A DNA stretch of 64,000 nt from Poronia punctata (taxonomy: Eukaryota > Ascomycota > Sordariomycetes > Xylariales > Xylariaceae). The stretch is taken from assembly GCA_022579005.1 (NCBI GenBank), contig MU401662.1, positions 1-64,000 of the forward strand, read 5' to 3'. The notes under the pieces were generated by a model. It saw only the letters and a program-made list of their open reading frames with translations, had not been told where the DNA came from and made no database searches. This document shows, piece by piece, positions 1 through 9,015 of this stretch (position 1 is its first letter; each line of letters opens with the position of its first letter). Made by a program: the position numbers and the translations under genes.

Positions 1-3000
1 TTTAAAAATAACTTTAAATATTATATAAATATATATTATAAACTATAATTATAAAATAAGTTTATAATAAGCTAATATTAAATTTATTTTTTAAACAAAC
101 CTTTATAATTTATAGTTTAATGTTTTATTATAAGCTATTAATAATTTCTTATTTTTTTATAAAAAATAAGAAAGCTATAGTTTTTTTTAGCATATATTAT
201 GCTATTACTTAGCTTATGCTATGCTTATATGCTGCCTTATATTGTTTATATACTAAAAAGCAATACTAATACTAACTTTTTTTGTATATAGCTATACTTA
301 TTATTTGCTTATGCTAAGTATATGTTTTGCTACTAATAACGCTTTCTCTTTTTTATATATTTCCTTTTAATACTTAAACTTAGGCCTTAGCATTAGCGTT
401 AGCATTAGCGCTACTTTAAGCTTTACTTTTGCTTATGTATATGTTCTTAGCAGCAGTAGTAGTAGCTATTAAAATTAATATTAGCTTATAACTATAAGTA
501 TAATATAGGCTATATATATAATAAAAGCTAGTTTAAATACTTACAGTTGCAAGCTTGCTTTCTTTATTAGCTTTTTTTGCTAATAAAAGATTATATTAGC
601 TTAGTATATAAATAATATATAAATAGTATACTTTTGTAAGTACGCTTAAGCTTAGGCTTAAGCAAGGTTAAAAATAATCTGTTAGCATTAAGCATAGCAA
701 CAAAGCTTTATTATAAATTATTAGCATATATTAAGCATATTTTTAATATTTGCTTATAGTATGCTTACTTTATGCTTGCTAAATTTAAAAGTTATAAGTA
801 TAATAACAAAGGCAATTTATTATAAAGTTAGCATATGCTTATAGTTCTTTTTTTTTATTACTACTAATACTAGCAATTATATTTATAGCTTTTTAAAACT
901 AAGGGCGTAATATTTAACTTATAGCATGTGCTGCAAACGTGCTAGAGGTATGCACTGGCCTAGGCGCAGGCGAAAGTAAAGGCAAAGGCAAAGGCAAAGG
1001 CAAAAGTAAGGGCAAGGGCAAGGGCAAAGACAAGGGCAAGGGCAAGGGCAAAAATAAAAGTAAAGATAAAATAAAAGGGCTAGTAAGTATAAAAGTTTTA
1101 AGTAAACGTAAAAAAAGTATGTTTTAAAGGTTTTTAAGTAATTTAAGCAAGTTAAAAAAAAATAAACAAAAACTATTAAGCTAGCGTAAGCTAACTTTAT
1201 ATAAGGTAAAAGGTAGAAAATCAAGGGGTAACGGCAATAGCGACAGCATCTAAAGCAAGATTAGTAATAAACGTTTTAAAAAATCGATAGTAAAAAGTGC
1301 TCTTTTAGCATTTGCTAAGCGTTTATAAACTTAATGCTTAAAAAATGCTAAACTAGCTTAAATAATATAGTAAGTAAAAATAAAATAAAGAAAATAAAAT
1401 AAAGCTAGTTAGCATATAAACAATATATAATTTATTTACGCAGTAAAACTAAGTTTTATACTTTTTAGCAAAGGCTAGGTTTTTTTAACTATATATTATT
1501 AGTATATTAATAGCATATGCTAAGCAATTATAGTATATATATAAGTTGCTTAAGTTTTATTGCGTACTTATTAATTAAAAACGTTTTGCTTATGCTTTTA
1601 GTATATTATTAGCATATATGTTATATGTTAATATTATATAGTAGGCATACTAAAGCTTTTAAACATAATAAGCATTATGCTATCTATAGGTTAAAACTTA
1701 TTTTTTAAGTATACTAGCAAAGCATACGTTAGCTATAAGCAAACTATATGCTTTAAAAACTTACTTAGTACTAAAAAGCTGTTTTTAAATAGTTATATTT
1801 GCTAAGTTTAAGTTAGCATTTATTAAATAGTTAGCATATATAAATTATATGCTTTGCTATATATTATTTATATGCGCTAATATATGTATTTTAAATATGT
1901 TAATAAAGCTTTATAAATTAATATATAGTAGCATATATAAAAAGTAAGCTGTGCATATATTTTTAGTTTATTAGTGCAAATTACTTTATATATAGTATTG
2001 CTTTAAATAATAATATTGCAACTTTATATAGTTAGCATATGCTAGGCATAAAAAGAAAACTTTTTATATGTAATTATATAGCTTAAAAAGCTTAACTAAA
2101 AGGTTAGGAGCTTAGTTTAGCAAAGCAGTATAGTTAGCATATGCTAATAATATGTTAATAATAAATATATACTAATATTATGCGCTAAGATTTAAATAGC
2201 TAAAATAAAGTTAGCATAACTTTAGTATATATATAATAAAAGGTAGGCTTTACTTTAGCAGCTGCTTTAGTTAGCAATATAAGCTAGACTTATAATTAGT
2301 AAAAGTAAAGCATAAGTTAAAAAAAGGTTATATTTAAAACCTAGTTAAACTACGCCTTGTTATTATTAGGAATTAGGCTTATAAATATTATATTAGCAAC
2401 ATATGCTACGTATATATATATTATATAAAAAGTATATGCTTACTATAGTAGTACTTATACTCTAATAAGTTCTAAGCTTTTAATACTTATAAGTTAACAT
2501 ATTTATTTTTATTAATAAGCATGCTAAGCAAATGCTGTACAAATGCTATACAAATACTAAAAGTATATTGCGCATATATTATGTAAATATTAAATATAGT
2601 ATAAAAAACAAGAAAATAATAAAATATGTATAGTATAAAAACAGCCTTCTTATTGCATATAGTTAGCATATGCTAAGGAATTTTTTTTTATATATATAAA
2701 TTTGCTATATTTATAGCATATAGCCTTAGCATATGCTATGTACGTATGCATATAATATGCACGCATATGCTATATATGTTAAAAGCGTATTTTAATTAAA
2801 CAAAAAAAAATAAATTAAACTTATAATTATGCGTTAGTTGTTATAAAAAGAAAAAAGAAATTTAAAAAGTATATAAGAAAAAAATTTCTTATATAAGTAG
2901 ATTTTACTAGTTTAGGCGTATGCCCTATATATGCTAACCCCGATATTTCGCCTTATATATGCAAACCTAATAATTACTTACCATTTAACCTAACATATAT

Positions 3001-3320
3001 ATAAATATATATTTTAACTTTATATATAAACTAAAAATATTATAATTATAAAATAACTTATATTATTATAAGTTTTATATATTAATTATATATATTTATA
3101 ATAAATTAACATTTATACTTATATTTAGGTTGTTTATATATGCGTAGTATATGCAAACCTGCTATTTTTGTAGAGACCCTTTTATGTACTGCTTAAAAAA
3201 TGTATGTACTTTTATATGTACTAGCTTTTAACATGTAGGTCTGCACCTTTCTTATTAAAGCTTAACTAAGGTTAAATTTTTTTTAATTAAACCCTAGCTA
3301 AGCTTTTGCGCTAGTAGGAC
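1..3320. other. AT-rich, gene-free block (RIP-type heterochromatin)
   Basis: The stretch is overwhelmingly A+T, rich in TpA, and has no credible reading frame: the few open frames are short and low-complexity. A palindromic motif, TTAGCATATGCTAA, recurs many times with small variations. This is the usual look of transposon graveyards in Pezizomycotina after repeat-induced point mutation, which turns CpA into TpA. I could not identify the original element or elements. The statement about RIP is inferred from composition and from the adjacent Tc1 relic, where the mutation type can be read directly. Confidence 0.75.
970..1080. repeat. GGCAAR minisatellite inside AT-rich block
   Basis: About 110 bases made of the six-base unit GGCAAA/GGCAAG, decaying into AAAGTAAA-type units at the right end. 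It stands out as the only G-rich patch in the first 3 kb. In one frame it reads as a lysine/glycine/serine string, in the reverse frame as a cysteine/leucine/proline string; neither looks like a real protein. Confidence 0.75.
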
Positions 3321-3471
3321 TAGCGCGCTTTTTAACCCCTGCCGAGCTTTTAGTTACCCCAGCTGACCTATATGGTCTATTTTAACCTAACTAACTGCAT
3401 TTTGACCTGACTGACTGAATTTTGACCTAACTAACTGAATTACAGCTATTTTCAACACCATATAATATAGC

Positions 3472-3700
3472 CTGCCAACCTACCTGCCAACCTACCTGCC
3501 AACCTACCTGCCAACCTACCTGCCAACCTACCTGCCAACCTACCTGCCAACCTACCTGCCAACCTATCTGCCAACCTATCTGCCAACCAACCTACCTACC
3601 TGCCAACCAACCTACCTACCAACCAACCTACCTACCAACCAACCTACCTACCAACCAACCTACCTACCTACCTACCTGCCGACCTACCTGCCTGCCAGCC
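3472..3700 (+). repeat. Tandem 12-base repeat (TGCCAACCTACC) grading into CCAACCTACCTA units
   Basis: About ten head-to-tail copies of a 12-base unit TGCCAACCTACC occupy 3473-3590. They are followed by units built from CCAACCAACCTACCTA up to about 3700, where the transposase relic begins. No unique spacers are present, so it is a minisatellite and not a CRISPR array. The unit is made of the same CCTA tetramer that is dispersed through the intergenic DNA of this window. Confidence 0.9.
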
Positions 3701-4738
3701 ATAGCTAAGGGCTACAAACACCTAACCGACGCGAATAAAGCCCAAATTCAGACCCTATCCACCGAGGGGGGTATAACCATTGCAGAAATAAACAAAAAAA
3801 CTGGTTTTTCAAGGGGTCAGATCAAAAGGGCCCTGCAGGCTCCACAAGGCCCGCGCCGCCAAAAAGGACCTAGTCTAGCCATAACAACAGAAGACAAGGA
3901 ATATTTAATAAATTTCGTTATATCTTTAAAGCCCAACCGCCTTTTAACATGGTCTAGGCTTGCAAAGGTCTTTTTAAATAGAAAATACAGTTTATATACT
4001 GTTTAAAAAGCCCTTCGCAGCCATAGCTATAAGCGGTACGTTGCCAGGCTAAAGCCACCGCTTTTAAAAACGAATAGACAAAAGCGACTGCAGTAGGCTA
4101 AAAAGCATATTATATAGACCTATAAGCAATAGGCTAAGGTATTATAGTCTAACAAGACCTAGGTTACCGGCGGCCACTATACCAAGCCCTATATAACGCG
4201 TTAAAAGGGCAAAGAATTTGTTAACGACTACGTACTTCCAAAGTACTAACAAAAGCAAGGCTAGATGCTTTAAGGTTATTTTTCTAGCTATAAAAAAGGC
4301 CTTAGTATCTTTTAAAAAAAAGACTAGGGGTTAATAAAGGAAAAGAGTTATCGTTAGCAAATTGTACCTGTTATTAACAGCTAGATTCGTCTAACCTATT
4401 AAAAAACAGGTATTTCGTTAACCTTTATGTAAGACAAAGCCCTTAGCTATGCAGCTAAAGGGACTAGTGTTAACTTAGCTAAACAAGGTATTAAAGTTAT
4501 AACCTAGCTACCTTATTTACTTAACCTCAACCCTATAAAAACAGTATAAGATAAGTTAAAGCGGCATTTAAAAGCCTATTATAGCTATGTTAAAAAGCTG
4601 TTATATAACATATTAAAGGCATAGGTAAAGAAGGCTTAGGAGGCTATTCCGGATTCCTATTTAAAAGGGTTAATAAAAGAAATGCCAAACCGTTGCAAGG
4701 CCGTAATTATAGCAAATAGTAGCTTCACAAAGCATTAA
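3701..4738 (+). pseudogene. Tc1-type (DD34E) transposase, inactivated by point mutation
   Basis: One frame runs 345 codons from 3701 to the stop at 4736-4738 with no net frameshift, matching the usual length of Tc1/impala-type transposases. It keeps an N-terminal helix-turn-helix region (TDANKAQIQTL..., FSRGQIKRAL) and a C-terminal block (LNPI...DKLKRHLKAYY). It is broken by 20 internal stops, all TAA or TAG and none TGA; several sit where the family has tryptophan. The presumed start codon reads ATA. Of the catalytic residues, the first Asp is Asn (AAC at 4151), the second Asp is intact (GAC at 4433), and the final Glu is Lys (AAA at 4538). The second and third sites are separated by 34 residues, as in DD34E enzymes. 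All inferred changes are C-to-T or G-to-A. Confidence 0.85.
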
Positions 4739-4794
4739 GGGGTTAGTAGATAGGTTAATAGGTCAGGTAACAAAGCTAAAGTGTTAAGCGCGCA

Positions 4795-6055
4795 ATTCTA
4801 TTAGTTTAGTCAATTTCCCATACAAATTCCATAAGTACCTTACCATGCCAAGGGACCCATATGCAAGTGGATACAGGACCCATACTACCTATGCAATAAA
4901 CACCTTACCTCGAAGGCCCCTCGTACGTGTAGAAAACTTGAAACTGCTGTTTTTATATAGCCGGGTCATGTCAGCATGTCTCTATCACGTGTTCGTGTTC
5001 TTTCGCAAGATAATCACTCATTTTCGGTTTCTATAAACAAAGGTGCCGTATGTTTTTGATACGGTGGCTTCGAACTACCTAACCTACCTACCTAGGTAGG
5101 CTTTACCGTCCCGTACCCCGCCGGAGCCATAGAGCCGTGAATTTCAAAACCGGGCTCTCTCTCTAGGGCAGTCTATTTTCCGGGCGCCAATCAGGAATAG
5201 CTGTGCTATAATTAAGAAATTCCCATAAATTCGCGGGGAAGCTTGAAATATTTGGACGGATCACATGTTTACCTATTGTAATAGCATCTTGGCTTTGAAA
5301 AATGGTACATACCAAACCAAGGTAAGCAGAGAGGTATAATACCTATCGGCCACCTGCCGAGCTCAACTCTTGCCGGCCATGGCAGATAAGTGTGTATACA
5401 TCGCTTTGCACTATAAAAATACCATTTAATCCATCCGCGCCTCCACTAACTTCTAGTCGAAGAGTAGCGGCTACTTGGATCATTGTGACATTGTAAAAGT
5501 GATGACTATACGTGTAGGGCGAAGCCAACCAGACAATAAAGGCATAAAGACATCAATAGGAAGAGCACTTGCATTTGGCTAACCATCCTAGCAATGCTAG
5601 CATGTATGATCTATCAACTCGCGCCACATACCATACATCTGACAATTTTAAACTCATATATAGGTACCTTACTATGTGCGTACCTTGAGTTCATATCTAG
5701 GTACCCATATTCATACATTACGCATGGATCAAAATGAAACTGTCGTTATACAATCCCGGTCGACTTGAACTCATGATTTCCCGCCCAACACTCTACCCCA
5801 ATTACCTATTTATTAGATAACAGCCAGTTCGTATCTCTCTACCAGACCTGTTTTTACAGGCACCACGCAACGAACAGAATGCGCGCTTGCGCGTTTGATA
5901 GCCTAGAGCGCGGACGACATGTAACAACCCTACACATTGATATATACCTCACCTAACCTACCCTAGCAATAAACGCAAACGGACAATGATTGGTCACAGT
6001 AAACTAATATATCTTCTTACTGACCGTACTCTGGCTAACGATATATATCTTTGCC
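4795..6055. other. Intergenic region, no gene recognised
   Basis: No coding potential is visible. It contains a CCTA/TAGG palindrome at 5077-5101 (ACCTACCTACCTAGGTAGG), a small perfect hairpin (CCGTAT at 5046-5051 with ATACGG at 5059-5064), and on the minus strand near 5755-5815 a tRNA-like pair of box A and box B motifs that does not fold into a tRNA. Composition returns to normal euchromatic values here. Confidence 0.5.
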
Positions 6056-6717
6056 ATGTCCAGCCCAAGTAGACAGCCAGCTCAGCTATCTCTCCCATCG
6101 GCCATGGCGAAAAAGAAGGGGAAAAAGTCGAAACAACCACAACCACAGTCACAAGTGGCTCACCCACCATCGACACCAACGACTTCAAGTACGATTTTGA
6201 CTCCGAATTCGACACCAACGTCAACCTCATATTCAACATCTGTCGTGATAATAGATTGGGTGAACTACACCGGAGACGGGAGACTGGCACATTGGAACCA
6301 ACTCCTGAAAGATGTGGGGATCGAAGAAGAGTTTCCAAGCAAGACGCAATGTAAAAAGGTAACAAACAAACATACCTATTACCCTCTATACCTACATATT
6401 TCTAGTCTAGTCCAACAGTTGCCCGGGGAAATGCCTAGCTGACTTGGAGAGGGGTTGGGGGGGGGGGATAGAAACTCGACACAGTCTTTGTAAACATCAA
6501 AGACTTCCTAAGCGCTATCGAGAACGGAATACCAGTCCATCATTTCCCCAGTCGATCTGCGCTGGTTAAATACACCAAGAAACATACGTATCCTAAGGAT
6601 AATATCGTAAAGGGCAGTCCACTCCGTCAACTCCTCGTAGATGTGTTTGCGGTGCCGAGGGGTAAAAAGGGCGGAGATAAAAGCTTGGAGAAGAGAATGG
6701 CCGCTTTAGCAATATGA
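6056..6717 (+). CDS. Uncharacterised fungal protein, two exons
   Basis: Exons 6056-6358 and 6472-6717, separated by a 113-base intron (donor after AAAAAG, acceptor ATAG) that holds an 11-base G run; the predicted product is 182 residues. The N-terminal 60 residues are low complexity (Lys, then Gln/Pro/Ser/Thr). The conserved part reads WVNYTGDGRLAHWNQLLKDV, then QCKK across the intron, then VFVNIKDFLSAI and a basic KYTKKHTYPKDN stretch. I recognise this pattern (W-NY-GD..., QCKK, VNI-DF) as a family of small fungal proteins of unknown function, and the intron falls just after QCKK. The start could instead be the ATG at 6104 (MAKKKG). The gene converges on UTP18 with 110 bases between stop codons. 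Confidence 0.72.
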
Positions 6718-6827
6718 TATCATAGTGTACCAAGATGGTATGACTGGGACTGAGACTGCATGTATTATGATCGTCTGTGTTGATGTAGGTATATTCATTA
6801 GATAGGGGGAAAATACGAGATAAAAGA

Positions 6828-8624
6828 CTAGCTCCTGATCTCCCATAACCGGATCTTCCCAGCATCGTTGCCGACAGCCAACATATCGCTCTTGGTCCCA
6901 AACGCAATCGCTTCTATCCTTCCGAGGGGTGTCTGCTCCGTCGGCCAGTTCCTGTAGACTGTACAGCTGGGTAAGTGCACCAGTTTCATACAATCCTTCT
7001 TGTGTCGCGAAGCAATCGCCAGCAGTTGCCCATCCGGGCTGAAGGTGAGCACCGTAACCGGCGTGGTGAGTTGCATGAGAGCTCGAAGTGGCTCAGGTCG
7101 CGCCTTTAGCTTGAGCTCGTCTTCCTCTGATGGAAGGATCAACGCGTGACGATCATATATGTTGACCACACCCGACGTCGAACCTATGGCCACCCATTTA
7201 TCCTCGCCGAGTAGCTCGGGGCCGCCAGACCCACCCATAGCTAGCACAGTCGCACCATTCGAGCCCTCATCGTTCCACACGGCTAAGAAGCGCTTTGACG
7301 CCATACTATACTCGCCCACCTGGCCCCCCTTCCCCAAGATCGTGATTCCGTTGCCTGTCCTCCACCAGCAAAAGTCCGCGATGCCGCCGCGACTGTCTAA
7401 TCTTGCAGCGGCGATCCATTGCATCGTACTGACGTTGAGGATGTTGATTATACCGCCTCCTTTTCTCATCGAAGCAACCATGCCGAGGTATCGCCCGCAA
7501 GGACTCAGCTTGAATCGCTCCCATGATCTCTGCTCTGCGTGATGGCCCTGTATTCTGCTAGTTTTTAATACAGTCCCGCTTTCGATATCCCACGAGTGTA
7601 TGTATCTTCGACGACCGGCTATAAATATCTTGCGTCCGTCTGCGCTGAACTGGGCTCGACGAACGGGCACCTGCTTGACTTGCGTCGAGGTCAAAAGTGG
7701 ATTCGGTGTTGGGTAAGCGGTTGGTGCGATATGATGCAGGTACAATAAGGAGGATGTGCTGGACGATAGCAGGACCGGGTATTGTGGGTGGAACTCTAGC
7801 GACGTGATATCTTGGTGTGCGTCTGGTATATCCCGTGATCGCTGGATGTCGATAACCTCTGGGCGGAGCTTCTTTGCTCTCGTCGAGACGTCGCCGAGCA
7901 AGGCGCCAGCGTCGCGCAGCAGTCTATCCAATGGAAGCGCTTCGGTCTCAAGATCGCCGCCCTCCTCACCTTCTTCTGATGACGCAGAAGAATCAGAAGC
8001 AGCAGATGAGCGTCTCCGACGCTTTTTAGGCGGTTCTTCTGCTTGTATCGCCCATTCGGGCATCGGATTAAGACGTAGGTATTGTTGTCTTAAGCGAAGG
8101 GTGTACTCCGTTCCATTGATCCTGTCGTCGGCCTCGCTGGTTCGAAGCTTTCGGAGTTGGTTCACGCTGGCCAGCGAGATTGTAAGCCGCTCATCATCGC
8201 TATCCTCCCACGCGGGCGCATCTTTCGGATCGTGTTGTAATTGCCTCGTACCAGAAGCTAAAGCAAGTTGCTGCTCATCTACCGGCGTTCGACCCACGTC
8301 GATGTCGAATGTGAAAAGGTCCGCATCGTCGGCGTCTTCGAGCCCCGTCTCCTTCCCCGTGTCCACTATCCTCCCAAACGTGTCGATCGTCCTGCCTTGT
8401 TCATCTTCTATCGTCTCGTCCTTGAACAGGTTCTTCCGGAAATTGGCGGCATCACCCAAAACAAATCTCTCTAGGTCTTCCTCGTCGGAATCCTTTTCGC
8501 GAAACGCATGCTTGCGCACTTCGGGGACTGATTCCTCGTCACTGGAGAACCCGAGTTCTTCGTGGTCGGATGATGAGCTGGACTCGTCATCGCCACTTCC
8601 TAAATCTGGATATCGGGGAGGCAT
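6828..8624 (-). CDS. UTP18: U3 snoRNP-associated WD40 protein Utp18
   Basis: An uninterrupted 598-codon frame. The N-terminal third is acidic and serine-rich and contains the family signature DEEDLERFVLGDAANFRKNL near residues 45-65; a basic KKRRRR patch follows, and the C-terminal part from about residue 265 is a WD40 propeller (ITSLEFHPQYPVLLSSS, IHSWDIESG, GNDAGKIRLWEIRS at the end). Utp18 belongs to the UTPB module of the small-subunit processome in the nucleolus, needed for 18S rRNA maturation. The open frame extends 25 codons upstream but only from a TTG, so the ATG at 8624 (MPPRYPDL) is the start. No intron is needed. Confidence 0.9.
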   Translation of the reverse strand: MPPRYPDLGSGDDESSSSSDHEELGFSSDEESVPEVRKHAFREKDSDEEDLERFVLGDAANFRKNLFKDETIEDEQGRTIDTFGRIVDTGKETGLEDADDADLFTFDIDVGRTPVDEQQLALASGTRQLQHDPKDAPAWEDSDDERLTISLASVNQLRKLRTSEADDRINGTEYTLRLRQQYLRLNPMPEWAIQAEEPPKKRRRRSSAASDSSASSEEGEEGGDLETEALPLDRLLRDAGALLGDVSTRAKKLRPEVIDIQRSRDIPDAHQDITSLEFHPQYPVLLSSSTSSLLYLHHIAPTAYPTPNPLLTSTQVKQVPVRRAQFSADGRKIFIAGRRRYIHSWDIESGTVLKTSRIQGHHAEQRSWERFKLSPCGRYLGMVASMRKGGGIINILNVSTMQWIAAARLDSRGGIADFCWWRTGNGITILGKGGQVGEYSMASKRFLAVWNDEGSNGATVLAMGGSGGPELLGEDKWVAIGSTSGVVNIYDRHALILPSEEDELKLKARPEPLRALMQLTTPVTVLTFSPDGQLLAIASRHKKDCMKLVHLPSCTVYRNWPTEQTPLGRIEAIAFGTKSDMLAVGNDAGKIRLWEIRS

Positions 8625-9015
8625 GAGGGGCGTATGTAATGGTAATTCCTTCGTCTTCCCTTGCCAACGTCGACGCTCTGAACTCTCTCTCTCTACCAAA
8701 CAGACAATTGATTGTTGCGATTAACTTTTTTTTTTCCTTATCGGAGAGCTACAGTCCACAACCCTGTCGCAGACTGGTGGGGCAGTCCTCGTTAGAGCTA
8801 TATCATCCGAGCGAAGAACCAAAGCTCGGAAGATGCATTAAGCGGAGCAGCAACACTCTGATAAGTACAAATGTGCCTGTTGTTAAACTTCAGCAACATC
8901 TCCAGCGTCTATCCGGAGATCAAACTCAGCGAGACTACCTATGTCCCGAGCGGGCGTATCCGAGGTAGCAATAACAAGAAGCAGATCTTATGTATTAGTT
9001 ACATTGATTATTTTG
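8625..9015. other. Intergenic: UTP18 promoter and 3' end of the pseudouridine gene
   Basis: About 390 bases between two minus-strand genes. A CT-rich tract (8680-8740 as read on the plus strand contains TCTCTCTCT and a T9 run) probably belongs to the UTP18 5' leader. I see no other feature. Confidence 0.4.

Larger units (their letters stand above)
3321..4794 (+). mobile_element. Decayed Tc1/mariner-type DNA transposon
   Basis: The element is centred on a degenerate Tc1-type transposase frame (3701-4738). Flanking it are imperfect inverted repeats: the left stretch around 3321-3400 (TAGCGCGCTT, then AGTTACC, CTGACCTAT and AACCTAACTAACT) is matched in the same order by the reverse complement of about 4741-4794 (TTGCGCGCTT, GTTACC, CTGACCTAT, AACCTATCTACTAAC). 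The repeats are roughly 50-75 bases and have drifted, so the exact ends and the TA target duplication are uncertain. A minisatellite lies between the left repeat and the transposase. The element is surely immobile. Confidence 0.6.

Noticed and set aside
939..1127. Lysine/glycine-rich open frame
   Set aside because: It is the translation of a hexamer minisatellite in AT-rich DNA, with no gene context.
3472..3700. CRISPR-like regular repeats
   Set aside because: Units are directly adjacent with no unique spacers, in a fungal transposon; it is a minisatellite.
5755..5815. tRNA candidate on the minus strand (box A TGGGGTAGAGTG, box B AGTTCAAGTCG)
   Set aside because: The boxes are only about 28 bases apart and the T-arm does not pair; at most a tRNA-derived relic.
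7756..8724. 322-codon open frame antisense to UTP18
   Set aside because: Serine-rich shadow of an acidic/serine-rich gene on the other strand, without domain features.
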